This document shows, piece by piece, positions 46,833 through 54,430 of a stretch of DNA of 60,334 nt. Position 1 is the stretch's first letter. Each line of letters opens with the position of its first letter. Source of the DNA: JAPLMW01 sp964619675 (GTDB lineage: Bacteria; Planctomycetota; Phycisphaerae; Sedimentisphaerales; UBA12454); the NCBI GenBank assembly GCA_964619675.1, contig CAZUEO010000010.1:1-60334 (forward strand), written 5' to 3'. The position numbers and the translations under genes are program-made. The notes below the pieces were generated by a model. It did not search any database. It was not told the DNA's origin and saw only the letters and a program-made list of their open reading frames with translations.

Positions 46833-47309
46833 ATGAAGAAGTTGTTAATGTTAGTTTTAGTTCTTGGAATGGCGGGCGCAGTAAATGCGCTTCCATTGTT
46901 TACTGCTACAGCGACAGCTCCGTTTGAGATTACGATTACTTTCACAGACCCGACACCGGACAATGCTCTTGACCTTTATATTGACTGGGGTCCGCTTGGT
47001 ATTGACCCCAACATTGCAACACTTACAGGTTCAGGCGCAAGCATTGCCAACCTGTTTGTTTGGACTGTTGCTGTCGATGGTTTTGACGTTTATGCCATCT
47101 CACTGGGTAATCTGACAAACTGGGCAAACCCAACAGAACTTGCTGTGCTTGATTTGAATGGTGCTGGGGCTAATGTAGGCAGTACTCCGGTAACCTTGGG
47201 TATTATGGATGGCGAAGGTGGTGACGCTGGAACAGTTACTGTTATGATTCCTGAGCCTGCAACAATTGCATTGCTCTGCCTCGGTGGATTGCTTCTAAGG
47301 AAGAAATAA
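46833..47309 (+). CDS. PEP-CTERM protein, copy 1
   Basis: 158 residues: signal peptide (MKKLLMLVLVLGMAGAVNAL), a beta domain (FEITITFTDPTPDNALDLYI) and a PEP-CTERM signal (IPEPATIALLCLGGLLLRKK). Strong AAGGAGG site. Its central 303 bp are identical to copy 2 at 47878-48357 while both ends differ. Followed by a strong terminator. Confidence 0.85.
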   Translation: MKKLLMLVLVLGMAGAVNALPLFTATATAPFEITITFTDPTPDNALDLYIDWGPLGIDPNIATLTGSGASIANLFVWTVAVDGFDVYAISLGNLTNWANPTELAVLDLNGAGANVGSTPVTLGIMDGEGGDAGTVTVMIPEPATIALLCLGGLLLRKK

Positions 47310-47345
47310 GCTTTTGCTTTTTTAAAAAGCTTGTTTAGCGAAATG

Positions 47346-47385
47346 AAGGAGGCAGGTTTTCGGACCTGCCTCCTTTTTGTTTTTA
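47346..47385 (+). terminator. Rho-independent terminator after PEP-CTERM copy 1
   Basis: Perfect 12-bp stem AAGGAGGCAGGT / ACCTGCCTCCTT with a 6-base loop and a T-rich tail (TTTGTTTTT). Confidence 0.9.
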
Positions 47386-47458
47386 ATCACAGATTACATT
47401 CATTATAGTGATTACGTTATTATTTTTTGAATTATCGCTGCAAAATCAACGTTTTTCC

Positions 47459-47490
47459 CTAAACCCTGTGCCCTAAACCCTACCCCTAAA
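47459..47490. repeat. CCCTAAACCCT-type dispersed repeat
   Basis: CTAAACCCTGTGCCCTAAAC followed by CCTACCCCTAAA, a simple repeat of the kind scattered between genes in this and related genomes. Confidence 0.5.
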
Positions 47491-47506
47491 ATTTTTTATT
47501 TTTCTC

Positions 47507-47535
47507 TTGCATTCCTCTTTCGGTTATGTTATAAT
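47507..47535 (+). promoter_or_regulatory. strong sigma70-type promoter
   Basis: TTGCAT (47507-47512), exactly 17 bases, TATAAT (47530-47535). It stands 340 bases upstream of PEP-CTERM copy 2 with no ORF directly after it. Confidence 0.6.
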
Positions 47536-47540
47536 ACGCT

Positions 47541-47655
47541 TAAGTTAATTGGGGTAGAGTGAAGTTATTGCTATTCGGGCGAAAGAAAACTCAACTTTAG
47601 GATTTAGATATTAGAGTTTCTATCTTTTAGACGGCAATAGCTCTTTTATTTGCCA
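47541..47655 (+). ncRNA. candidate small RNA or structured 5' UTR
   Basis: It starts just after the strong promoter. GCTATT (near 47570) can pair with AATAGC (near 47637), enclosing a second pairing AAACTC / GAGTTT; the closing arm is followed by TCTTTTATTT, which could end transcription. It has no coding frame. It could equally be the long leader of PEP-CTERM copy 2. Confidence 0.3.
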
Positions 47656-47717
47656 TAGCCTTGGCGAAGGCGGATTGACAACTTTAATCGGGGTTGAGAA
47701 AACAATTTAACGGTTTT

Positions 47718-47775
47718 AACCACAGAGAACACGGAGAATATATGTAATTTATATTTATTCGTGTTAATTCGTGGT
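47718..47775. repeat. CCACAGAGAACACGGAG dispersed repeat
   Basis: AACCACAGAGAACACGGAG on the left and CGTGTTAATTCGTGGTT on the right form imperfect inverted arms. A relative of this sequence lies inside the type III methylase gene at 57205-57232. Confidence 0.5.
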
Positions 47776-47877
47776 TTAAAATTCGACTTTAAAAACGCGC
47801 AAACGTTTAATCGTAAATTGTGCCTTTCATAGGCTAAAGCATTTAGATTGTTAACCTTTATTTTTGGAGACCGAACA

Positions 47878-48357
47878 ATGAAAAAAATGTTAATGTTAGT
47901 ATTGGTTCTTGGTATGGCGGGCGCAGTAAATGCGCTTCCATTGTTTACCGCGGTAGCGACAGCTCCGTTTGAGATTACGATTACTTTCACAGACCCGACA
48001 CCGGACAATGCTCTTGACCTTTATATTGACTGGGGTCCGCTTGGTATTGACCCCAACATTGCAACACTTACAGGTTCAGGCGCAAGCATTGCCAACCTGT
48101 TTGTTTGGACTGTTGCTGTCGATGGTTTTGACGTTTATGCCATCTCACTGGGTAATCTGACAAACTGGGCAAACCCAACAGAACTTGCTGTGCTTGATTT
48201 GAATGGTGCTGGGGCTAATGTAGGCAGTACTCCGGTAACCTTGGGTATTATGGATGGCAACGGTGGTGACGCTGGAACAGTTACTGTTATGATTCCTGAG
48301 CCGGCAACTATGGTTCTCTTGAGTCTTGGCGGGCTGCTGCTTAGAAGAAAGAAATAA
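47878..48357 (+). CDS. PEP-CTERM protein, copy 2
   Basis: 159 residues, nearly the same protein as copy 1: signal peptide (MKKMLMLVLVLGMAGAVNAL), identical central domain, PEP-CTERM signal (IPEPATMVLLSLGGLLLRRK). Bases 47956-48258 match 46911-47213 without a difference that I can see, while both ends carry many changes, a sign of gene conversion. It has a different upstream region (TTTGGAGACCGAACA) and its own terminator. Confidence 0.85.
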   Translation: MKKMLMLVLVLGMAGAVNALPLFTAVATAPFEITITFTDPTPDNALDLYIDWGPLGIDPNIATLTGSGASIANLFVWTVAVDGFDVYAISLGNLTNWANPTELAVLDLNGAGANVGSTPVTLGIMDGNGGDAGTVTVMIPEPATMVLLSLGGLLLRRKK

Positions 48358-48384
48358 CTGAAAAGTCAGTTATGAGTGAATTTA

Positions 48385-48421
48385 AGAGGTGATTCCCAAC
48401 AGGAATCACCTCTTTTTTTTG
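48385..48421 (+). terminator. Rho-independent terminator after PEP-CTERM copy 2
   Basis: Perfect 12-bp stem AGAGGTGATTCC / GGAATCACCTCT, loop CAACA, then a run of Ts. Confidence 0.92.
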
Positions 48422-48500
48422 TTTACAATCCGGGTAACATTTTGTATAAATGGTAAATCATGTTCTTTGTGACAGTAGCTTAATTTAAGAAAGAATTAAG

Positions 48501-49088
48501 ATGAGAAAGATGTTTCTGATTTTATTGCTGTTTCTGCCAATAGTTGGTTGTGAGTCTGCTGACAGAACGACTAATAATAAAATAAGGTCTCAAGCATTTC
48601 CCAAAGCTCTTGCAGCTGTATGGGAGGGATATTATAGCCAAATCCATTGGGTGATAAAATTTACTCCGGATGGCAGAATAGAATATGCCAAGATGCCGTT
48701 TGGAGGTCGATTTGTAGGCCCCAATGCCGAGGCTACTTTTCCCATGCAGGGTGATAATAATACAATGGTTGTTAAAACGGGAGACTTCCTGGCTGATTAT
48801 AAATCCGATGGTACTCTGGGGGTGTCTATAGAGATATTAGATATTAATTCAATGACGCCTTCCGGACGAATGGAAATGAAAGGTACTGAATATCTTATTG
48901 GTGATGTTGACATTGATAAAGGTATATGGAATGCAGTTTGGTTCACAGATGGCAGCTATTGGCTTACTCCCTTGGGAAAAAATCGTGTAAAACTGCCGGA
49001 AGAATATGATGGGGGCAAACCTTTGACACTTAGGCGGCTAATTCACAAAGACAGCGTAAATTCTTCAAAAAACACAAAATTAGATTAG
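48501..49088 (+). CDS. putative lipoprotein of unknown function
   Basis: 195 residues with a lipoprotein signal (MFLILLLFLPIVGCES, lipobox IVGC). The mature part is beta-rich (HWVIKFTPDGRIEYAKMPFG; GRMEMKGTEYLIGDVDI), with no family that I recognise. It is convergent with the pseudopilin gene, 15 bases apart. Confidence 0.7.
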   Translation: MRKMFLILLLFLPIVGCESADRTTNNKIRSQAFPKALAAVWEGYYSQIHWVIKFTPDGRIEYAKMPFGGRFVGPNAEATFPMQGDNNTMVVKTGDFLADYKSDGTLGVSIEILDINSMTPSGRMEMKGTEYLIGDVDIDKGIWNAVWFTDGSYWLTPLGKNRVKLPEEYDGGKPLTLRRLIHKDSVNSSKNTKLD

Positions 49089-49103
49089 TCGCTTTTACAT
49101 TCT

Positions 49104-49619
49104 TTAGTAATCATAGTATCTGACACCATCAGAATCAGTACCATCGTGATTAAGTCTGACTGCTTTTGTGTTTGGCTTGTATATCCAGCCGGTGCTACTG
49201 TCTGCCTCGGCGGGAAATGGTGTATTAATGGCTAATATCATCATTGTATTCTTGTCATTAAGCGGATTGACAGGTATTTCTGTTAAGTAGCCTCCGAATG
49301 GAAAGCCGGTGGTTCCCCTTGGGGCATCTTCCCCGTCTGAATTTGTGGCGAGGCACAATTGTTCTGCAACAACCAGTTCTGCCGTGCTGAGCGTTTCTCT
49401 CACATATCCGGGCGGATAGCCTTTATGCTGGATGGCATACATTTCTATTATGTTTCTGAGTTTTTGCAGATTTTCCTTGGCGGCGGCCTCTTTGGCCTTT
49501 TGACTATGGTTCTGGATTCCGGGGATTACTATGGTTGCTAAAATCCCGATGATAGCTAACACCATCAATATTTCTAAAAGAGAGAAAGCGACGCTATATT
49601 TGCGCAGTAATAATCTCAT
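49104..49619 (-). CDS. type II secretion/type IV pilin-like pseudopilin
   Basis: 171 residues from the ATG at 49619. A short basic leader and prepilin cleavage/methylation site with hydrophobic helix (VAFSLLEILMVLAIIGILAT, Glu at +5) are followed by SQKAKEAAAKENLQKLRNII and a GspG-like globular part (YLTEIPVNPLNDKNTMMI). It lies 49 bases after the citramalate synthase gene on the same strand. The other secretion genes are not in the window. Confidence 0.8.
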   Translation of the reverse strand: MRLLLRKYSVAFSLLEILMVLAIIGILATIVIPGIQNHSQKAKEAAAKENLQKLRNIIEMYAIQHKGYPPGYVRETLSTAELVVAEQLCLATNSDGEDAPRGTTGFPFGGYLTEIPVNPLNDKNTMMILAINTPFPAEADSSTGWIYKPNTKAVRLNHDGTDSDGVRYYDY

Positions 49620-49668
49620 ATTACTTTTATCGGCGCATAAAGAGGGTGGATTTAGATAAAAAAAAGAG

Positions 49669-51240
49669 TTATGGGACCTGGCAATTGTCCTTGATGAGTT
49701 TATATTCGACGCTATCGACAAGCCCCTGCCAGCTTGCCTCGATGATATTTTCAGACACCCCGACCGTTCCCCAGATTGTGTCCTTGTCGCGGGTCTGGAT
49801 AATGACCCTCGTAATAGCTGCTGTGCCTGCTGCCGGGTTTACGATGCGGACCTTATAGTCAATCAGGTGCATTTGGCGGATATTCGGATAGAATCGCTCG
49901 AGCGATTTGCACAGCGCGCCGTAAAGCGCATCGACAGGCCCATCGCCTTCGCAGACTGAATGTTCCGTATGCCCATTGACGGCGAGTTTTATCGTAGCCT
50001 GGCTTATCATTTTGCCGCCGGAATTTTTTTCAACTGTTACGTGAAATTTCTCCAGCTTGAAGAACGGCTTGTATGTGCCCGTTATTTTTTTTACCAGCAG
50101 CTCGAAGCTCGCCTCCGCAGCCTCGAACTGATAACCCTTGTTTTCAAGGTCCTGCACCTGTGCCAGTATTTTTTGAGCAAGTGCCTTGTCCTGTGCGATG
50201 TTCGCCTTTTCCAGTTTCGCAAGGACGTTTCCCTTGCCGGAAAGCTCTGAGATAAGGAATCTTCTTTCATTCCCGACTATGGCAGGGTCGATATGCTCAT
50301 AAGTCCTTTTGTTCTTGCGCAGTGCGTCCACGTGCAGCCCGCCTTTATGTGCGAACGCGCTCTCGCCCACATAAGGCATATTTGTCGCAGGCGGAAGATT
50401 CGCAATTTCGGAAACATATCGCGAGGTCTCCGTCAGCATTTTTATCTTTTCAGGCTTTAACACCTCATAACCCATTTTTATGGCCAGGTTCGGTATAATC
50501 GTGCAGAGATTCGCATTTCCGCATCTTTCGCCGAGCCCGTTGATTGTGCCCTGCACGTGCCGTGCGCCTGCGTGCACTGCGGCAAGCGAATTTGCAGCTG
50601 CGCAGTCCGTATCGTTATGACAGTGAATACCGAGCGGTGTTTTTGGGAATTTTTGTCTTACAGCCTTTGTTATCTCGTAAACCTCTCTTGGCAGACGCCC
50701 GCCGTTGGTCTCGCAAAGTGCAATCACATCGGCTTTGGCATCGACGACTGCAGCAAGAACCTTCATCGCATATTCGGGATTTTTCTTGTAGCCGTCAAAA
50801 AAATGCTCCGCATCGAAAATCACTTCAAGGTTTTTGCCTTTCATATATTCCACTGACTCTGCGCAAATTTTGATATTTTCCTCGAGTGAGCAGTGCAGCA
50901 CCTCTGTAACGTGCAGGTCCCAGCATTTTCCGACAAGCGTCGCCACGGTTGTCCGGCACGCCAGAATCGCGTTAAGCGATGCATCTGTCTGGCAGGTTGC
51001 ATTGGCTCTGCGGGTATTGCCGAACCCTGCGATTTTAGCAGGGCTGAGATTCAGCTTCGCAGCCTCAAGGAAAAACTGCATTTCCTTGGGATTGCTCGAT
51101 GCGTATCCGCCTTCGATATAATCGAAGCCTAATTTACTTAAGTGCTTTGCTATCAGGAGCTTATCGTCAAGCGAAAAGCTTATTCCCTCTGCCTGCATCC
51201 CGTCCCGCAGCGTCGTATCGTATATCTTTATCTTCTCCAT
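49669..51240 (-). CDS. cimA: citramalate synthase
   Basis: Condenses pyruvate and acetyl-CoA to citramalate, the threonine-independent route to isoleucine. 523 residues. TIM barrel with YDTTLRDGMQAEGISFSLDD (6-25), GIHCHNDTDCAAANSLAAVH and NGLGERCGNANLCTI with the metal ligands; C-terminal regulatory LeuA dimer domain (about 360-510). The length and the GMQAEGISFS motif favour CimA over 2-isopropylmalate synthase or homocitrate synthase. With ilvE, the window has two branched-chain biosynthesis genes. Confidence 0.87.
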   Translation of the reverse strand: MEKIKIYDTTLRDGMQAEGISFSLDDKLLIAKHLSKLGFDYIEGGYASSNPKEMQFFLEAAKLNLSPAKIAGFGNTRRANATCQTDASLNAILACRTTVATLVGKCWDLHVTEVLHCSLEENIKICAESVEYMKGKNLEVIFDAEHFFDGYKKNPEYAMKVLAAVVDAKADVIALCETNGGRLPREVYEITKAVRQKFPKTPLGIHCHNDTDCAAANSLAAVHAGARHVQGTINGLGERCGNANLCTIIPNLAIKMGYEVLKPEKIKMLTETSRYVSEIANLPPATNMPYVGESAFAHKGGLHVDALRKNKRTYEHIDPAIVGNERRFLISELSGKGNVLAKLEKANIAQDKALAQKILAQVQDLENKGYQFEAAEASFELLVKKITGTYKPFFKLEKFHVTVEKNSGGKMISQATIKLAVNGHTEHSVCEGDGPVDALYGALCKSLERFYPNIRQMHLIDYKVRIVNPAAGTAAITRVIIQTRDKDTIWGTVGVSENIIEASWQGLVDSVEYKLIKDNCQVP

Positions 51241-51291
51241 ACTCGGATTTTATTTATCCTGACTTCAAAAGTAAAGGCAAACTTTTGCCGG

Positions 51292-51912
51292 TTAGCCCCC
51301 ACCCTCGTAGTGGGGGGTATTGTCGAAGATATCGCGGTTTAGCACCGCAAATTTTCCCCTGTATATTTTCGCCGCCGCATCATACGCCTTTGCAGCATCG
51401 CTTTCATTCTCGAAGTATCCTAAATGTATTTTCCCTCCGTTATGGCACAGTGTCGCCCGGTATTTCTGGTGTGCCTTGTCGTAGTTGACGCCTTTATACT
51501 TGCTGCTGCCCTTGTTGGCGCCTCTTTCGCTGTTCCAGTTATTTTCCTGCTGGCTGACTAATCTCAGGTTTTCTTTTCTGTTATCGAGTCCGTTTCTGTT
51601 TTTATGGTCGACGACCTTATCTGACGGTGCGTTCATTATTTGTCTGTGCATTCGTACACATCTTTTTTTGCCGAGTATTTTTTCTTTTCTTTCAGCGTAG
51701 AATGTATATCCGTTATCTTTTGTGTACCAGTTATATTGGTTTAATTTTTCGTAGTCTTCCGCATCGACGATTGCGTATTTGCCTTTTGTAAGTTTTATGC
51801 GTCTGAAAGGGTATCCGTAGCGTTTTTTTCTGTGGCGCAGCAGGATTGCGACACCGATGCGTTCTAAAATCGCTGGAGCAAAAACCGGAATTGGAATAAC
51901 GAATTTAACCAT
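51292..51912 (-). CDS. AP2/HNH-type homing-endonuclease-like protein (element B)
   Basis: 206 residues from the ATG at 51912 (TTGAGGAC upstream); a longer in-frame start at 51999 lacks a ribosome site and similarity to copy A. LLRHRKKRYGYPFRRIKLTK, an HNH-like core (MHRQIMNAP, VVDHKNRNGLDN, LRLVSQQENN) and an AP2 domain (SSKYKGV, YRATLCHNGGKIHLGYF, DAAKAYDAAA) parallel the gene at 5010. The C-terminal TPHYEGGG and stop are encoded by the hairpin at 51295-51318. A leader like that of copy A precedes it. Target unknown. Confidence 0.8.
   Translation of the reverse strand: MVKFVIPIPVFAPAILERIGVAILLRHRKKRYGYPFRRIKLTKGKYAIVDAEDYEKLNQYNWYTKDNGYTFYAERKEKILGKKRCVRMHRQIMNAPSDKVVDHKNRNGLDNRKENLRLVSQQENNWNSERGANKGSSKYKGVNYDKAHQKYRATLCHNGGKIHLGYFENESDAAKAYDAAAKIYRGKFAVLNRDIFDNTPHYEGGG
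51295..51318. repeat. C-rich hairpin at the 3' end of element B
   Basis: Stem CCCCCAC / GTGGGGG, loop CCTCGTA, overlapping the last codons of the nuclease gene, at the same relative position as the hairpin at 5605-5633. Confidence 0.65.
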
Positions 51913-52083
51913 TGTAAAAGTCCTCAAATTTTCAATTCTTCTCATCTTTTTGCTTTCCATTCTCGACTTTTTATGTTGGCTTTTTTCGAAAATCGACAAT
52001 CGAAATTTGACCGCAATCGAGAATTCTGGATTTCAATTCTCGACTTTCGATTCTCGATTGCTCTATGTTGGCCTTTCAGGCCA

Positions 52084-52241
52084 ACATCTCCCCCCGTATT
52101 ACCTGAAAAGTTGCGCGTTTTTGCAAAAAATTCGGCAAAAATTTTGGGGTCAAAATTCATAAGTCCTTGTCAATTAAGGGTTCAATTTTTTTTAGATTTT
52201 CAAAACGCGCACGAAAAAAGTTGCGCGTTTTGTAAAAAAAT
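52084..52241 (-). other. conserved leader of AP2/HNH element B
   Basis: On the minus strand this matches 4772-4927 from end to end: TTTTTTTACAAAACGCGC, a variable loop, GCGCGTTTTGAAAATCTA, TTATGAATTTTG, ACGCGCAACTTTTCAGG and TAATACGG. The stem CAAAACGCGC / GCGCGTTTTG is kept. Between it and the gene (51913-52083) lie a GTTGGCCTGAAAGGCCAAC hairpin and AT-rich TCGAGAATCGAAAG-type repeats. Confidence 0.75.
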
Positions 52242-52293
52242 CTGCGGGGTTTCGTTTGTGGACAAAACTGGTATGGTTATATTTCCGTCCTCA

Positions 52294-52318
52294 AGCCCCC
52301 AACTTTATGTTGGGGGTT
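52294..52318. repeat. C-rich hairpin upstream of element B
   Basis: CCCCCAACTTTATGTTGGGG, the same core as at 5605-5633; 8-bp stem plus a wobble pair, loop TTTAT. Confidence 0.7.
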
Positions 52319-52332
52319 CTATTTTGTTGGTT

Positions 52333-52359
52333 AGCCCCGCCAACTTGCTTGGCGGGGTT
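52333..52359. repeat. second hairpin upstream of element B
   Basis: CCCCGCCAA / TTGGCGGGG perfect 9-bp stem, loop CTTGC. It may be the outer edge of element B or the terminator region of the upstream repeat-protein gene. Confidence 0.55.
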
Positions 52360-52418
52360 TCACTGGGTTTTTTCCTTTATTCTGACTGCTGTCTACTGAC
52401 TACTGTATTCTTTTTCTT

Positions 52419-52775
52419 TTACTTTTTTACTTTTGCCTTTTTTCTGCCGGCGGGCATTAGTCTAAATAACATTTCGAGTTCTTTTTCTATTTTATTTTTG
52501 ATTCGTTTTTTCAGGGTCGGCAGCTTCTTTTTTATCTTGCTTATGCTGTCGGGGGGCATCAGTTTGAATGATGTTTCGAGCTCTTTTTTTATTTTCTTTT
52601 TAACCTGTTTTTTCAGGGTTGGCAGCATCTTTTTTATCTTATTTATGCTGTCGGAGGGCATCAGCCTGAATGATGTTTCAAGGTCTTCCTTTATTCCGTC
52701 GAAAATCTGTGAAGTTATCTTTTCGATATATCCTGCTGCGATTGTCGTTGTTTTACGTCTTTTCTTTTTCGCCAT
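52419..52775 (-). CDS. small basic protein made of 34-residue repeats
   Basis: 118 residues, very rich in Lys. Two and a half copies of a 34-residue unit: LETSFRLMPSDSINKIKKML, LETSFKLMPPDSISKIKKKL, then LEMLFRLMPAG. The ends are lysine-rich, as in DNA- or RNA-binding proteins. The start follows AAAGGAG. I do not recognise the family. It lies directly upstream of AP2/HNH element B on the same strand. Confidence 0.6.
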   Translation of the reverse strand: MAKKKRRKTTTIAAGYIEKITSQIFDGIKEDLETSFRLMPSDSINKIKKMLPTLKKQVKKKIKKELETSFKLMPPDSISKIKKKLPTLKKRIKNKIEKELEMLFRLMPAGRKKAKVKK

Positions 52776-52886
52776 TTTATTACTCCTTTAAATTTAATTA
52801 CCTGTCTCGCACCTGGTTACTATTCGGTTATTCCAGTCCTATTATCATATAATGAATTGGTGCGGGGTCAAATCCTTTTTTTCCTT

Positions 52887-53177
52887 TTACTTTTTCCCAT
52901 TGGGCTGGTGCGGACTCGCCAGTTCATACAATCCATACCCGCTGTCCCGCAGTTTTCCCTGCCTGCACAATTCCACCCACACCTCCTGTGGGAACTGGTT
53001 TGGCGGCCGAATTGCGAAAACGCCCGTAGGCCCGCTCGAGAACGCCCCGCGTCCCAGGCGGGAATCGTCATCCAGCGCGGTCAGTTTCAGCCTTTTCTTA
53101 AACGCCTTCATCGCGCTCTTGAGTATCTCAGGCGGTATGTTTCCTTGTCCCTGTGGTTGTTCCGGCTCCATCATCAT
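52887..53177 (-). CDS. small hypothetical protein
   Basis: 96 residues beginning MMMEPEQPQGQGNIPPEILK after a GCGGAGG site. The even, globular composition (KSAMKAFKKRLKLTALDDDS; PPNQFPQEVWVELCRQGKLR; SGYGLYELASP) suggests a real soluble protein; I believe similar proteins occur in other planctomycetes but cannot verify this. Function unknown. Confidence 0.6.
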   Translation of the reverse strand: MMMEPEQPQGQGNIPPEILKSAMKAFKKRLKLTALDDDSRLGRGAFSSGPTGVFAIRPPNQFPQEVWVELCRQGKLRDSGYGLYELASPHQPNGKK

Positions 53178-53327
53178 TTACCTCCGCATTTATTTCCTGT
53201 TCTGCTTGTCCCGCACCTATCTGTACTGATTCAACGTAAGCAGGTGCGGGATTCTGTCATAGGTCTTGTCTTATTTTACCCGCTAATCGACAATTCTCAA
53301 TCTAAAACAGTCTCGGTAAAATATTGT

Positions 53328-53355
53328 TTGACAGCGCCCAATAATGTGGTATAAT
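53328..53355 (+). promoter_or_regulatory. sigma70-type promoter of the 53447 gene
   Basis: TTGACA (53328-53333), 16 bases, TATAAT (53350-53355); both boxes match the consensus. Confidence 0.7.
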
Positions 53356-53446
53356 TGATATGAAGGGTTAGAAAATCTTTAAGCCGCAGGGAATACACCT
53401 GTCCTTTCCAGCTTTTTTATCTGTTGATTTATCTATAGGAGTAACG

Positions 53447-53617
53447 ATGGGAAAAACGTTAAAAACCTCTGCCGAAAACCGCAAATGCAGGTTTCCCGGC
53501 TGCACGAATACCTTAAGTATCTATAACCATCATGATTACTGTCATGTCCATCTGGACCAGATGCCGCAGGAGAAGAAGCCCAAGGTTTTAAAGATTTTAA
53601 CTCTTCCTCAGACTTAA
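53447..53617 (+). CDS. 56-residue putative zinc-finger protein
   Basis: Start after ATAGGAGTAACG, with a consensus promoter 92 bases upstream. Starts MGKTLKTSAENRK and then has CRFPGCTNTLSIYNHHDYC with HVHLDQ, a Cys/His array (CxxxxC, HH, CxxH) suited to one zinc. The C-terminus is lysine-rich. A single conserved-looking motif with a perfect promoter and ribosome site makes this a good small-gene candidate; its role, possibly nucleic acid binding, is unknown. Confidence 0.65.
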   Translation: MGKTLKTSAENRKCRFPGCTNTLSIYNHHDYCHVHLDQMPQEKKPKVLKILTLPQT

Positions 53618-53689
53618 ACCGATACAATTTCATTTAGCCGCCGCCACTCGGGGCGGCGTTATCTTTTCACTTTTCACTTCTCTCTTGTC

Positions 53690-53704
53690 CGCCTCTGGCG
53701 GATT
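53690..53704. repeat. dispersed repeat: CACTTTTCACTT plus TCCGCC/GGCGGA
   Basis: TCCGCCTCTGGCGGA preceded by ATCTTTTCACTTTTCACTTC. The same pairing (CTTTTCACTTTTAAC then a CCGCC/GGCGG palindrome) recurs at 54066-54124. Confidence 0.5.
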
Positions 53705-53760
53705 CGATTTTCCCTGCCCCGTTAGATGCCTCTAAGGCTGTCTATCGGGAATACAGAATT

Positions 53761-54026
53761 TTATACTTTTTTCCAGGGCTTATGCTTCTTCTCAGGATAC
53801 CTATTCCTTATTACCCCTGCGGCAATCAGAATCAGGATTATAATAACCGCTGCAATGCCTGCCCCGTGAGATGCAGCTTTAATTGGCGAAAGACGATTTT
53901 ACCTGTTAAGTGCGTTACTACTTTAACAGGGCTATTTTATTGGAAAGTTATCTCACTGAGGCAACTTCTTAGGTTATCTTCGGGGCCTGCCCAGGCAGTT
54001 CCGCCGATTTTTAATAGAATAAACAT
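53761..54026 (-). pseudogene. possible decayed small membrane-protein gene
   Basis: A 29-codon ORF at 54026-53937 starts with a GAGGTG site (MFILLKIGGTAWAGPEDNLR). Further down another frame reads a single membrane segment with a basic tail (AAVIIILILIAAGVIRNRYP then EKKHKPWKKV and stop at 53761) but has no start codon. The two parts may be one gene broken by frameshifts. A CTGTTAA...TTTAACAG hairpin (about 53903-53929) separates them. Confidence 0.3.
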
Positions 54027-54065
54027 ACACACCTCATTTTTAAAATAATTTCAAATCTCAAATTC

Positions 54066-54124
54066 TTTTATCTTTTCACTTTTAACTATTCACTTTTAAC
54101 TTCTCCGCCGCCGCAGGCGGGGCG
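54066..54124. repeat. dispersed repeat with GCCGCAGGCGGGGCGG end
   Basis: TTTTATCTTTTCACTTTTAA then TCCGCCGCCGCAGGCGG, the second copy of the family at 53650-53704. It borders the type III restriction region. Confidence 0.5.
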
Positions 54125-54151
54125 GATCTACTATTTTTATTTCCTCAGGCG

Positions 54152-54430
54152 TTAACCAAATAAATGGCGCTGGATAGTTTGGGTAGAAAATCCGTTTTTC
54201 CGCAGTATTTCAAGATAATCGTCTTTGCTGATACGCACAAAATCCTTTATTTTAGCTTTTATTTCCGTATTCCAATAATCATCATAGTCTAACATTTTCG
54301 GATTAAGGTCTTTTGATAGTAGCGGCCCGCTTGTAGAAAGAACCTTGCCCTTATCATCTGTCTCTATCGCAAATATATCCCCACTTTTTTTGTGATGATA
54401 CAGTGCTTTCATATTAACTCTAAACAACAT
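54152..54430 (-). CDS. small protein at the end of the type III restriction operon
   Basis: 92 residues from the ATG at 54430, which overlaps the end of res by 11 bases (an alternative ATG lies at 54412). The sequence (YHHKKSGDIFAIETDDKGKV; NTEIKAKIKDFVRISKDDYL; TIQRHLFG) is soluble and not of a family that I know. The overlap suggests it is translated with the restriction system and may be an accessory part. Confidence 0.6.
   Translation of the reverse strand: MLFRVNMKALYHHKKSGDIFAIETDDKGKVLSTSGPLLSKDLNPKMLDYDDYWNTEIKAKIKDFVRISKDDYLEILRKNGFSTQTIQRHLFG

Noticed and set aside
51292..51912. IscB/TnpB-type RNA-guided nuclease
   Set aside because: The protein has no RuvC motifs and is only about 206 residues; the AP2 plus HNH layout is that of homing-type endonucleases.
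51973..52791. 272-codon plus-strand ORF
   Set aside because: Low-complexity Phe/Ser-rich translation of the element B leader, hairpins and the lysine-rich repeat gene in reverse.
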